Source: an uncultured Lachnospiraceae bacterium (GTDB taxonomy: Bacteria; Bacillota; Clostridia; Lachnospirales; Lachnospiraceae). Taken from it: a stretch of 54,167 bases of DNA. Where the stretch lies: contig CAMOIJ010000001.1 of the NCBI GenBank assembly GCA_946615865.1, forward strand, positions 99,640-153,806. Reading direction: 5' to 3'. This document shows, one piece after another, positions 24,807 to 32,088 of this stretch (its first letter is position 1; each line of letters begins with the position of its first letter). The translations under genes and the position numbers were made by a program. The notes under the pieces are model-generated. The model made no database searches, had not been told where the DNA came from, and was given only the letters and a program-made list of their open reading frames with translations.

Positions 24807-24836
24807 AAAGCCGGACTTTATCAGTCCGGCTTTTAC
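24807..24836 (+). terminator. Hairpin with T-run between the two structured elements
   Basis: Stem AAGCCGGACT/AGTCCGGCTT around TTATC, followed by TTTTACATTT on the forward strand. It may end a short transcript or insulate the two elements; no gene feeds it directly. Confidence 0.5.
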
Positions 24837-24875
24837 ATTTGCCGTGATGACGGCGCCAGGGATCAGCCTGAGCGG

Positions 24876-25110
24876 ATGTGACATGTCCCTTATTTATTGC
24901 TTTGAATGAGCGGCTGGATGAACCGGACCCTTCCGAAGCGGAGGAGGGAATGAGGACTGCAGCTCCTGCAGTCCGAAAGCCCACCTGTCTGAGCCGTCCG
25001 GTCATCAGAGCGGACGGCGAGTTTTGGAGAGGCGGTTCCCTCCGAAGCGAAAGGAAGGGGTCGTGTGAATCCCCGCGAATTCAACGTAATAAAAAAGGGA
25101 CGTGTCACAT
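24876..25110 (+). ncRNA. Candidate structured RNA element, copy 2
   Basis: A 235-nt element whose ends (from 24876 and up to 25110) pair over about 23 nt with one G-U and one mismatch. Reading forward the blocks are GCTTTGAATGAGCG, a paired region, ATGAGG, a perfect 9-bp hairpin GGACTGCAG-CTC-CTGCAGTCC, CGAAAGCC, TGAG, hairpin GCCGTCCG/CGGACGGC, GAGTTT, and CGCGAATTCAACGT. These match copy 1 block for block in the opposite orientation, while the helices differ in sequence but remain paired. Its 3' end merges with the terminator-like hairpin of the leftward DUF4349 gene. Confidence 0.6.
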
Positions 25111-25137
25111 AAGCGTAGGATTTTTCTTTTCGCTTAT
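25109..25137 (-). terminator. Terminator-like hairpin after the DUF4349 gene
   Basis: ATAAGCG (25109-25115) pairs with CGCTTAT (25131-25137). Read leftwards it follows the DUF4349 stop by 27 nt and precedes a T6 run within the right end of the structured element. Confidence 0.45.
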
Positions 25138-25164
25138 ATAACAGTCCCCTTGTCATTCCTGATT

Positions 25165-26328
25165 TTACTGCGGGTTTTTGTCCTTCACCTCAGGATTCTC
25201 CGTCTGAGGAGGGACTGCTGCGTTCCCGTCTGCAGTTTCCTTCTTTCCGAAGAGTCCCTTGCGCCCTTTGCGCTTCGCTTCTTTCTCCGCTCTCTTTCTG
25301 GCGTCCGCCTCAGCCTTGGCCCGCGCCTTCGCATTTACGATCTTCGCGTATTCAGGATCCGACATCATCGCGATCCTCTTAGCCCTGCTCCTGCCGACAG
25401 CCCGTACGATCATAACAATGATCACTGCCAGAATGATCAGATAAGGGAAGTTCCTTACAACAAACAGTATAATCCCTTCGCAGAAGTTTTTGAAACTGCT
25501 GATCGCGTCTTCAAACGCGTATTTGAGTTCCTCGCCAAAGGTTGTACTGCTCACTTCCTCCGTGTAGCGCTTCACTTCTTTCAGTTCAATATAGACCGTG
25601 GAGAACTCCACGTCCTTGTCCATCTGAGCCAGATCTGTTTTGTAGACATTCAGCTGGCGCTCCACCTCCGAGAGTCTGGACTCCACGGTGATCATATCCT
25701 CAATAGTCTCTGCCTTGTCCATCATCTCCAGAAGTCTTTCCTGCTCCTTCTCGAGCGACTTCTTGTAAGTCTCTTTATTCGCGTATACCTGGCTTATATT
25801 CTCAGCGTTGACAGAACGGCTCATAACTTTTCCGTCTCCGCTCAGGGAATTAATGAAGTCCTCAAACTTCTCGGAGGGAATCCTCGCGGTGATACTCAGA
25901 TAGCGCGTGCTGCCTGAGCCGCTGCTGTGGCTGTACCAGTAGTAATCGTTGTCGCGCTCGCTCTCAGCTTCCGAGAAACCGCCGGCGTCCTTGATCTTCT
26001 TGCGGATGCTGGCCGCGGACTTTTCGTATTCCAGAGTCTGGATACTCAGATTGCCTGTGTAGACGATCTTCTGGCCGTCCTGCGCGCGCAGCGCCGATTC
26101 CGTTGAACCGCCCGATCCGCTGTCCGCCTTATAGTCCTCACCCTCTGCCGTCTGCTCGGCTTCCTCTGCAGCGTAAGCGTCTCCCGCGTAAGATTCGTAG
26201 GCATAATCGCCCGCCGCTCCGGCCTCCTCCTTATAGGAAGCAGTGCTCGAATTTGACGCGCCGCCGCATCCGGTCAGGCACAGTGACGCCGCCAAAACAG
26301 CGGCTGCCGCCAATTTAAACTTTTTCAT
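25165..26328 (-). CDS. DUF4349 lipoprotein
   Basis: 387 residues. Signal peptide with lipobox CLTGC (Cys21), an acidic Tyr/Ala/Gly-rich linker to about 90, then the DUF4349 domain: VYTGNLSIQTLEYEKSAASI, the ITARIPSEKFEDFINSLS strand-helix, and a long coiled coil (about 190-240) followed by a membrane segment near 300-320 and a Lys/Arg/Ala-rich cytoplasmic tail. The family is widespread in Firmicutes, of unknown function, and often sits with ECF sigma factors and their membrane regulators, as here, 13 nt after the anti-sigma-like gene. Confidence 0.88.
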   Translation of the reverse strand: MKKFKLAAAAVLAASLCLTGCGGASNSSTASYKEEAGAAGDYAYESYAGDAYAAEEAEQTAEGEDYKADSGSGGSTESALRAQDGQKIVYTGNLSIQTLEYEKSAASIRKKIKDAGGFSEAESERDNDYYWYSHSSGSGSTRYLSITARIPSEKFEDFINSLSGDGKVMSRSVNAENISQVYANKETYKKSLEKEQERLLEMMDKAETIEDMITVESRLSEVERQLNVYKTDLAQMDKDVEFSTVYIELKEVKRYTEEVSSTTFGEELKYAFEDAISSFKNFCEGIILFVVRNFPYLIILAVIIVMIVRAVGRSRAKRIAMMSDPEYAKIVNAKARAKAEADARKRAEKEAKRKGRKGLFGKKETADGNAAVPPQTENPEVKDKNPQ

Positions 26329-26341
26329 AATGATCCTCCCT

Positions 26342-27160
26342 TCAGCGGAATAGGGCTTTGACCTCCTCGTAATCCGCCTGTGAAATCTTCATCACAACCC
26401 CGGGAATATTGTCCATGCTGACGTACGCGTTTTCATAAAAGACTGCTCTGTGAACTTCCCCGTTCTTCTTCGTGAGATATACGTAGTAAGTAGCCTCACC
26501 AGTGGCAGCAAATACCTTCGGAGTCGGTTTTCCTTTTGAAAAAGCTTCCGAAAGAGCTTTCTCTCCTTCCTCGGTATACTCCGGCACCAGGCGGCTGCCG
26601 CCGTTTGCCTCGTCCTCGGCCGAGATGATCTCAAGGCTTACATAGTCTCCCTTGAGATCTCCGAGCATGTCCACCGCCGTCTTATTGCCGAAAAAGCTGT
26701 CGGATGCTCTGTTTTCCGCAGCCTCGGAGGATTCCTCAGCATCTTCGTCATTCGAGGCCTGCAGATCCGGGGAGGCTTCCGCCTTCTCTGCCGCTTCTTC
26801 CGCCCGCATCACCGCGGATTCCTCCGCCTGCTCTGCCGCAGCTTCTTCCGCCTGCATCGGCTCGGCAATACTGCTCTCCTGGGTCGAAGCTATACGGTTT
26901 CTGATGTCGGAGAGGTTACGGATCCCCAACAGGTCCCTGGCCATAAGAAACAGGAAAACAACGACTGCCGTCGACATCGCGACCACCGTGAAGCGGTAGA
27001 TCTCCGCTCCCACGCTTCTTCTGCTCTTTCTCTTTTTTGTCCTTTTTGCGGCTTTTCCGGAGGAAGGCTTTTCCTGAGAACTGCGCACTCTCCGGTCACT
27101 TCGGGCGATCAGTTTATCGTCGATGCCGCCCACCGCTTCAAATAAGTCCTCCGCTCTCAT
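26342..27160 (-). CDS. Membrane anti-sigma-factor-like protein
   Basis: 272 residues. A short basic cytoplasmic N-terminus (MRAEDLFEAVGGIDDKLIAR, then many Arg/Lys) leads into one membrane segment at about 52-70, an Ala/Glu-rich extracytoplasmic linker to about 135, and a folded C-terminal domain (DMLGDLKGDYVSLEIISAED to the end). Overlap of 4 nt with the sigma gene and single-pass topology make it a likely anti-sigma or signal protein for that sigma factor; the zinc-binding HxxxCxxC of the ZAS class is not seen. The outer domain could sense envelope conditions. Confidence 0.75.
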   Translation of the reverse strand: MRAEDLFEAVGGIDDKLIARSDRRVRSSQEKPSSGKAAKRTKKRKSRRSVGAEIYRFTVVAMSTAVVVFLFLMARDLLGIRNLSDIRNRIASTQESSIAEPMQAEEAAAEQAEESAVMRAEEAAEKAEASPDLQASNDEDAEESSEAAENRASDSFFGNKTAVDMLGDLKGDYVSLEIISAEDEANGGSRLVPEYTEEGEKALSEAFSKGKPTPKVFAATGEATYYVYLTKKNGEVHRAVFYENAYVSMDNIPGVVMKISQADYEEVKALFR

Positions 27161-27723
27161 TCGATATATTCCCCCTCTTTAAGATACTTTCTGAGTTTCT
27201 TCCTGATCCTGCTCAGGCTTACTGTGACGTTGTTCTCAGTCATCTGATACCGCCTGGCAATGGCAGGGATCTCCTCTGCAAAAAAGTATCTTCTCACAAA
27301 CAGATCGCACTCCCTTGCGGGCAGCTGCTCTGCAAACCGGTTGATGGCTTCCTTCAGCTCAGCGGCCATGTAGGCCTCCTCGGCGTTCCAGTTTCCCGAC
27401 AGGTCCGCGCACTCCGCCAGCTCATCGAGCACAGCTTCCATAGTGCCGCTGCCCCTTTTCGCCGCGCTGCGCGCCCTGTAGCGGTCAAAAGCCAGATTTC
27501 GCGTTATTTTGGCAAGAAACGCGCGCAGCACGGAAGGCCTCTTCGGAGGCATTGAGTTCCAGGCGCGCAGCCAGGTATCATTGACGCACTCTCTTGAGTC
27601 CTCGACATCGTTCAGGACATTGTACGCCACTGTGTGACAATATTTCCCATATTTTTGATCCGTCTCGACGATGGCCTGTTCGTCCCTCTTCCAGTACAGA
27701 TCGATAATTGCGGTATCTTCCAT
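27157..27723 (-). CDS. ECF-type RNA polymerase sigma factor
   Basis: 188 residues with region 2 (YGKYCHTVAYNVLNDVEDSR, then CVNDTWLRAWNSMPP and AFLAKITRNLAFDRYR, for -10 recognition) and region 4 (LPARECDLFVRRYFFAEEI with an HTH ending MTENNVTVSLSRIRKKLRKY, for -35 recognition). It heads a three-gene unit with the anti-sigma-like and DUF4349 genes. A TGTAAG-N16-CGTC sequence upstream looks like an autoregulatory promoter. Confidence 0.93.
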   Translation of the reverse strand: MEDTAIIDLYWKRDEQAIVETDQKYGKYCHTVAYNVLNDVEDSRECVNDTWLRAWNSMPPKRPSVLRAFLAKITRNLAFDRYRARSAAKRGSGTMEAVLDELAECADLSGNWNAEEAYMAAELKEAINRFAEQLPARECDLFVRRYFFAEEIPAIARRYQMTENNVTVSLSRIRKKLRKYLKEGEYIE

Positions 27724-27742
27724 GGATTTTCCCTTTTTAGGC

Positions 27743-27798
27743 CGGTGTTTTCACACCGCTTATACTCTAAATGACGCTGAGACAGGTGAAGTCTTACA
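27743..27798 (-). promoter_or_regulatory. Candidate autoregulated ECF promoter and 5' hairpin
   Basis: On the reverse strand TGTAAG (27793-27798) and CGTC (27773-27776) are separated by 16 nt, the usual ECF layout. A hairpin CGGTGT/ACACCG (27743-27758) lies in the leader before the sigma start. Confidence 0.5.
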
Positions 27799-27846
27799 AA
27801 TCGATTGACATTTAATTACGTTTCTGCGAACCGAAGCATTCTCCTC

Positions 27847-30234
27847 TCAGAACAGTTTAACATATCCTTCAAGAGAGTCCGCCTTCACTTTCAGTGCTTT
27901 ACATCTGCTGTTGACATGGATAACGCAGGGATACTTGCTGTTCTTGGCCTCCTGGATCATATTCGCCCCTGCGATATTTCCATCGAAAGCGATCAGTCTC
28001 GAAGGCCTCCTCTTGAAGATCTCATAAGCAAAACTCTTGTAAGTGCCCATTGGCACCGGTTCGATCGAAACCCGGATCCCTGCTCTCGCCGCGCGAAGTT
28101 TGCGGTACTCCGGCTCCGTGATCATGGACGGCACCATGGCAAAGACCTCGAACCTCCCCCGGTTCTCCTTTACCAAATATTGTTCATAACCGCGCAGAGC
28201 ATGCCCGATCACAAAGAAAGTCTTCTCCGGGTCCTCTTTTGCCAAAAGATCGTCGATCCTCTTCTTATTCTCTTCAGTCATCCTCACTTTGTGGCTGTCA
28301 TGGCTGAAACTGCCGCCGACGATCACTATAGGGGTCTTATCCGAAGGCATTTCTCTGATCTGATCCGCCAGTGCCTCCGAAGCCCGGAGCGAGCGCTTCC
28401 CGATCAGGGAGAGCTCCGGTTCTTCCGCACCTTTCTCTGCCTTTGGTCCGGCATTTTTTCCATAAGCCGCGCTTTTGGTTTCAAACGCCTTCAAACTCTG
28501 GTGCAGGATTCTGTCCTCACAGGCTCTCATCAAATGCATCTCTTCGTCGCTGAGCCCCAGCATCTTCTCCAGGGAGAGCTGCTCATCAATCGAATCGCTC
28601 CCATACAGGGCGCCTCCGTCGGTTCCCTGCACACAGCCGATCCCAAGCGCAAGGTACTGTCTGAGAGGATGCCGCTTCATGCTGCTGAGGTTATTGAGAC
28701 GAACGTTTGATGTGATCTGAAACTCCAACACAGTGCCGCTCTCTTTCAATGCGCTGATCAGCGCTTTCCCCTTCGCCCTCCGAAGGTCCGGCGTGTAGAG
28801 CCCGTGACCGATCCTCACATACGGCATCTTCTGCCCCGGTAAAAGAGCCTCCCTCACGCACTTCAGACTGTTTGCGATGTTGTCCTGAAGTCCGTCGTTC
28901 TCACCGGCATGGATCCTGAGCACAAATCCCGGATCCTCCTTGGCAATCCTGACAAGTTCGTGGAGCACCGGCGCGATATCCCGTATATCATTGAGTTCCT
29001 CGCCGATGATATCGCTCCCCGCCACATAGGGGTCCGCAATGATCGAGCGGAGCGTCTCCAGATTTTCCCTGAAATAATCTCCCGTCTCCACCTGATCCTT
29101 CACGATCGTCAGCGGAATGCGCCTGATCGCCGCCAGAAACCGCAGAAGCACGCCTGTCTCCTTCGTAATTGCCGGCATGACGGCATGAACCTGTGCCAGC
29201 ATTGCAGGGGCTCCCTCTTTTTTGACCAGAGTCGTGTCCGATATCTCCGCGTAGCAGACACCCTGCTTCGCGTAACTGCGGGCGATCCACAAAAGCTTGT
29301 CCTGAAACAGTGTATTCTCACTGTAAGCCGGATTCTCCCGGTCCCTCAGAATCTGCTGCACCGCGGCGCGGATATCGGAATCCGGGATCGCAGTTATTTT
29401 CTCCTTTTCAAATTCAATCCTGTCCTCCGCCTCCTGTCCTTTACAGAAAACATAGCGGTACAGATAGACCTTCTCCAGATTTGTGAAGACTGCCTGTCCG
29501 TCCTTGAGGATCGACAGCGAGCTTCTTATCCGCGGAATATTGTACGCTGCGTCTTCAGAATCATTCAGGATCAGGTCGGCAAAGTTCAAAAATGTATTGT
29601 CATCGATTCTTCTGTCCAGGTACTTGCCTGTAAGGCCGCAGTCCCTGTACTTCTCCTCCGACACAGCCCTGCGCGCCGCGAGCTTCTCCTTCTGCTCCTT
29701 TGAGCAGCGAAGCCCGAGTTTCTTAATATAGTAAAGGGGATAGCGGATCTGATGGCAGATTCCCAGCGCGATCAGGATATCCGGGTGCAGGTTTGCGTTC
29801 ATATGTGTATGCAGATCCGTGCGGAATTTGTTCTCGCTGCGGATGTACGTCTTCACGATCGTGCGCTTCTCATCAAGACGATAGTCCTTGGTCTGGCTCA
29901 TCAGTGTCTTGGAAATAGCCGGAATGTGCGCCTTTGTCTCCACCCGCCCGTCCGGGTAGATGTTGGCCACCTTCGTGTCCCCCAGCCTGAAAATATAGAT
30001 CAGCCTGTTATAACCGTCAATGTAGCTCGGCACTGTCCCGCGTATGACCAAAAGTCCGCTCTTTCCCTCCGAAAGCGGAAGCCCGCAAAGTGCCGCCAGG
30101 TTCCGGATCAGATTTCCGGTCCCGTGGTTAGGCGTGGACAGCACGAAGTGCATGGTACCTCTGCCTTCCTCCCTGTACAGGTCCACGATCATATCTTTCT
30201 CTTTATCCAGGTAAAAACGCTGAAACCATTTCAC
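27847..30234 (-). CDS. Adenosine-deaminase-like metallohydrolase with C-terminal SLOG/Rossmann-like domain
   Basis: 795 residues, GTG start at 30234 with AAGGAG 11 nt upstream. Residues 1-130 are an unassigned N-terminal domain. Residues 138-590 carry adenosine deaminase metal and catalytic signatures: DLHTHMNANL (His142, His144), RIHAGE, RIGHG, ITSNVRLNN and GTDGGALYG. Large insertions make this part far longer than the 340 residues of ordinary deaminases. From about 610, IVIVGGSFSHDSHKVR, FFVIGHALRGYEQY and LIAFDGNIAGANMIQEAKN suggest a nucleotide-binding Rossmann fold resembling SLOG domains. RdrB of the RADAR defence system is also a large divergent deaminase, but no RdrA ATPase is nearby. 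Substrate unknown. Confidence 0.75.
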   Translation of the reverse strand: MKWFQRFYLDKEKDMIVDLYREEGRGTMHFVLSTPNHGTGNLIRNLAALCGLPLSEGKSGLLVIRGTVPSYIDGYNRLIYIFRLGDTKVANIYPDGRVETKAHIPAISKTLMSQTKDYRLDEKRTIVKTYIRSENKFRTDLHTHMNANLHPDILIALGICHQIRYPLYYIKKLGLRCSKEQKEKLAARRAVSEEKYRDCGLTGKYLDRRIDDNTFLNFADLILNDSEDAAYNIPRIRSSLSILKDGQAVFTNLEKVYLYRYVFCKGQEAEDRIEFEKEKITAIPDSDIRAAVQQILRDRENPAYSENTLFQDKLLWIARSYAKQGVCYAEISDTTLVKKEGAPAMLAQVHAVMPAITKETGVLLRFLAAIRRIPLTIVKDQVETGDYFRENLETLRSIIADPYVAGSDIIGEELNDIRDIAPVLHELVRIAKEDPGFVLRIHAGENDGLQDNIANSLKCVREALLPGQKMPYVRIGHGLYTPDLRRAKGKALISALKESGTVLEFQITSNVRLNNLSSMKRHPLRQYLALGIGCVQGTDGGALYGSDSIDEQLSLEKMLGLSDEEMHLMRACEDRILHQSLKAFETKSAAYGKNAGPKAEKGAEEPELSLIGKRSLRASEALADQIREMPSDKTPIVIVGGSFSHDSHKVRMTEENKKRIDDLLAKEDPEKTFFVIGHALRGYEQYLVKENRGRFEVFAMVPSMITEPEYRKLRAARAGIRVSIEPVPMGTYKSFAYEIFKRRPSRLIAFDGNIAGANMIQEAKNSKYPCVIHVNSRCKALKVKADSLEGYVKLF

Positions 30235-30280
30235 GGCCGATGTATCTCCTTGTTGGTCGGTAAAGATTCGTTAGGATCTA

Positions 30281-30286
30281 ATTATA
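30281..30286 (-). promoter_or_regulatory. -10 box upstream of the deaminase-like gene
   Basis: TATAAT on the reverse strand, about 47 nt before the GTG start and after the MalL terminator, so the deaminase-like gene is probably its own transcription unit. Confidence 0.45.
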
Positions 30287-30296
30287 GCATAGAAAA

Positions 30297-30352
30297 GGGG
30301 CTTGTCGCACAAGCGCAGGATTTTGAATCCATACACTTAATGCGGCAGCCCC
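30297..30352 (-). terminator. Terminator after the alpha-glucosidase gene
   Basis: Outer stem GGGGCTTGTCGCA (30297-30309) pairs with TGCGGCAGCCCC (30341-30352); an inner hairpin GGATT/AATCC sits at 30318-30330. Leftward it ends CCCCTTTTCT. Confidence 0.75.
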
Positions 30353-30376
30353 GTGCCGGTTTGTTTTAAATAATTT

Positions 30377-32041
30377 TTACTCTACATAGATCACATACGC
30401 CTCGTACGGTTCCAGTATCCCATCCAGAATATTGTTGTTGTTCAGGTTCCGGATCAGCACTTTTCCTTCCCGGAATTCTTCGTCGGGCATGAACTCCCGC
30501 TCGTGGTCGGAGAAGTTGCATACTACCAGAAGTTTGTGTCCGTCCAATTCTCTCGTGTAGATATAGAGCTCGGGATCCTCCGCCATCTGCAGTTCGTAGT
30601 GGCCATATACGATAATGTCGTAGGTATGACGCAGTTCGATCAGCTTCTTATAGTAGTTGAAGACAGAGTCTTCGCGGATCACCTGCTCGGCAGCATTGAT
30701 CTTCGTGTAGTTGGGATTCACGGCGAGCCAGGGTTTACCGGTCGTAAAGCCGGCGTTCGGCGAATCGTCCCACTGCATGGGCGTGCGAGCATTATCGCGG
30801 CTCTTGTTCGCGATCTTGGGGAAGATCTCCTTGGGATCCCAGCCCATCTTTTCCGTGAGTTCATAGTAGGCGTTGATGGATTCGAGGTCATTGAAGTCCT
30901 TTACGGTGCGGAAAGGATAGTTGACCATTCCGAGTTCTTCGCCCTGATAAACGTACGGTGTTCCCTGCATCATGTGGAGGCAGGTGGCGATGCACTTGGC
31001 TGATACCTCGCGGTACTCATCTGAAGGATCGCCGAGGCGGTTGACAACGCGCGGCTGGTCGTGATTGCAGAAGAACAAGCTGTTCCATGCAACCCCGTCG
31101 AGGCCATTCTGCCACTTTGTGAGATTCTCCTTAAGAGGCACCAGAGGCATCTTTCTGGTGGACCACTTGAACTGTTCGTCTCCGTCGAGACCGACATGCT
31201 CAAACTGGAAGACCATATTCAGCTCTGTGCCCTCGCTGTTCGCGTATTTTTTGGCTTCCTCCAGAGTGACGCAGGCTGTCTCGCCGACAGTCATGATGTC
31301 ATACTTTGAGAGGACTTTGCGGTTCATTTCCTGCAGATACTCATGGACATGCGGTCCGTTTGCCGTGCAGCCGCAGTCTCCGTAGAGCTCATTCATGAGC
31401 GGCGCGTCGGGCAGGCCTGCAGGCTTGGAGATCAGACTGATCACGTCCATACGGAAGCCGTCGATGCCCTTCTCGCACCAGCGGGTCATCATATCGAATA
31501 CATCCTTTCTCACCGCCGGGTTGTCCCAGTTGAGGTCAGGCTGCTTGGGGGAGAACAGGTGCAGATAGTACATATCCGTTGTCTCGTCGTACTTCCACGC
31601 AGAGCCGGAGAACCAGGATCCCCAGTTGTTGGGCTCCCTGCCGTCCTTCCCCTCCCGCCAGAAGTAGTAATCCCTCTTGGGATTGTCCTTTGAGGAGCGG
31701 CTCTCAAGGAACCACTTGTGCTCGTCGGAGGTGTGGTTGACCACGAGGTCCATCACTATTTTGATGCCCCGGGCATGGGCCTCGGCCAGCATCCTGTCAA
31801 AATCCTCCATGGTCCCGAACTCGTCCATGATCGCCTCGTAATCGCTTATGTCATAGCCGTTGTCGTCGTTGGGCGATTTGTAAACGGGGGAGAGCCAGAT
31901 GACATCGATCCCCAGGTTCCTGAGGTAGTCCAGCTTGGAAGTGATCCCGTTGATGTCTCCGATCCCGTCTCCGTTGCTGTCCGCGAAACTGCGGGGATAG
32001 ATCTGATAAATCACACTTTCTTTCCACCAGGTCTTCTTCAT
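30377..32041 (-). CDS. malL: GH13 alpha-glucosidase (oligo-1,6-glucosidase / MalL type)
   Basis: 554 residues, the usual size. GH13 blocks: WWKESVIYQIYPRSFADSNG, DLVVNHTSDEH (region I), GIDGFRMDVISL (nucleophile Asp), MTVGETACVT (acid/base Glu) and FFCNHDQPRVVNRLGD (HD pair). The ESVIYQIYPRSF opening and Val after the region II Asp (MDVI) point to alpha-1,6/1,4-glucosidases acting on isomaltose, maltose or short dextrins. No signal peptide. It follows malQ by 47 nt and is the last gene of the maltodextrin operon. A trehalose-6-phosphate hydrolase is less likely because no trehalose PTS is near. Confidence 0.93.
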   Translation of the reverse strand: MKKTWWKESVIYQIYPRSFADSNGDGIGDINGITSKLDYLRNLGIDVIWLSPVYKSPNDDNGYDISDYEAIMDEFGTMEDFDRMLAEAHARGIKIVMDLVVNHTSDEHKWFLESRSSKDNPKRDYYFWREGKDGREPNNWGSWFSGSAWKYDETTDMYYLHLFSPKQPDLNWDNPAVRKDVFDMMTRWCEKGIDGFRMDVISLISKPAGLPDAPLMNELYGDCGCTANGPHVHEYLQEMNRKVLSKYDIMTVGETACVTLEEAKKYANSEGTELNMVFQFEHVGLDGDEQFKWSTRKMPLVPLKENLTKWQNGLDGVAWNSLFFCNHDQPRVVNRLGDPSDEYREVSAKCIATCLHMMQGTPYVYQGEELGMVNYPFRTVKDFNDLESINAYYELTEKMGWDPKEIFPKIANKSRDNARTPMQWDDSPNAGFTTGKPWLAVNPNYTKINAAEQVIREDSVFNYYKKLIELRHTYDIIVYGHYELQMAEDPELYIYTRELDGHKLLVVCNFSDHEREFMPDEEFREGKVLIRNLNNNNILDGILEPYEAYVIYVE

Positions 32042-32088
32042 AAGCGCCTCCTTACTTAATATGCCGGAAAACTTGCTTTTCTATAAAC

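Noticed and set aside
24876..25110. Hammerhead ribozyme in the structured elements
   Set aside because: ATGAGG, a hairpin and CGAAAG resemble stem II surroundings, but the invariant CUGA of the core and a cleavage triplet are not in place in either copy.
24495..25110. Ordinary transposon or MITE ends
   Set aside because: The terminal inverted repeats of the two copies are unrelated in sequence while internal blocks are conserved, the reverse of what shared transposon ends would show; no transposase is nearby. Not fully excluded.
27847..30234. Complete RADAR defence system
   Set aside because: No RdrA-type ATPase gene is adjacent; neighbours are sugar and sigma-factor genes.
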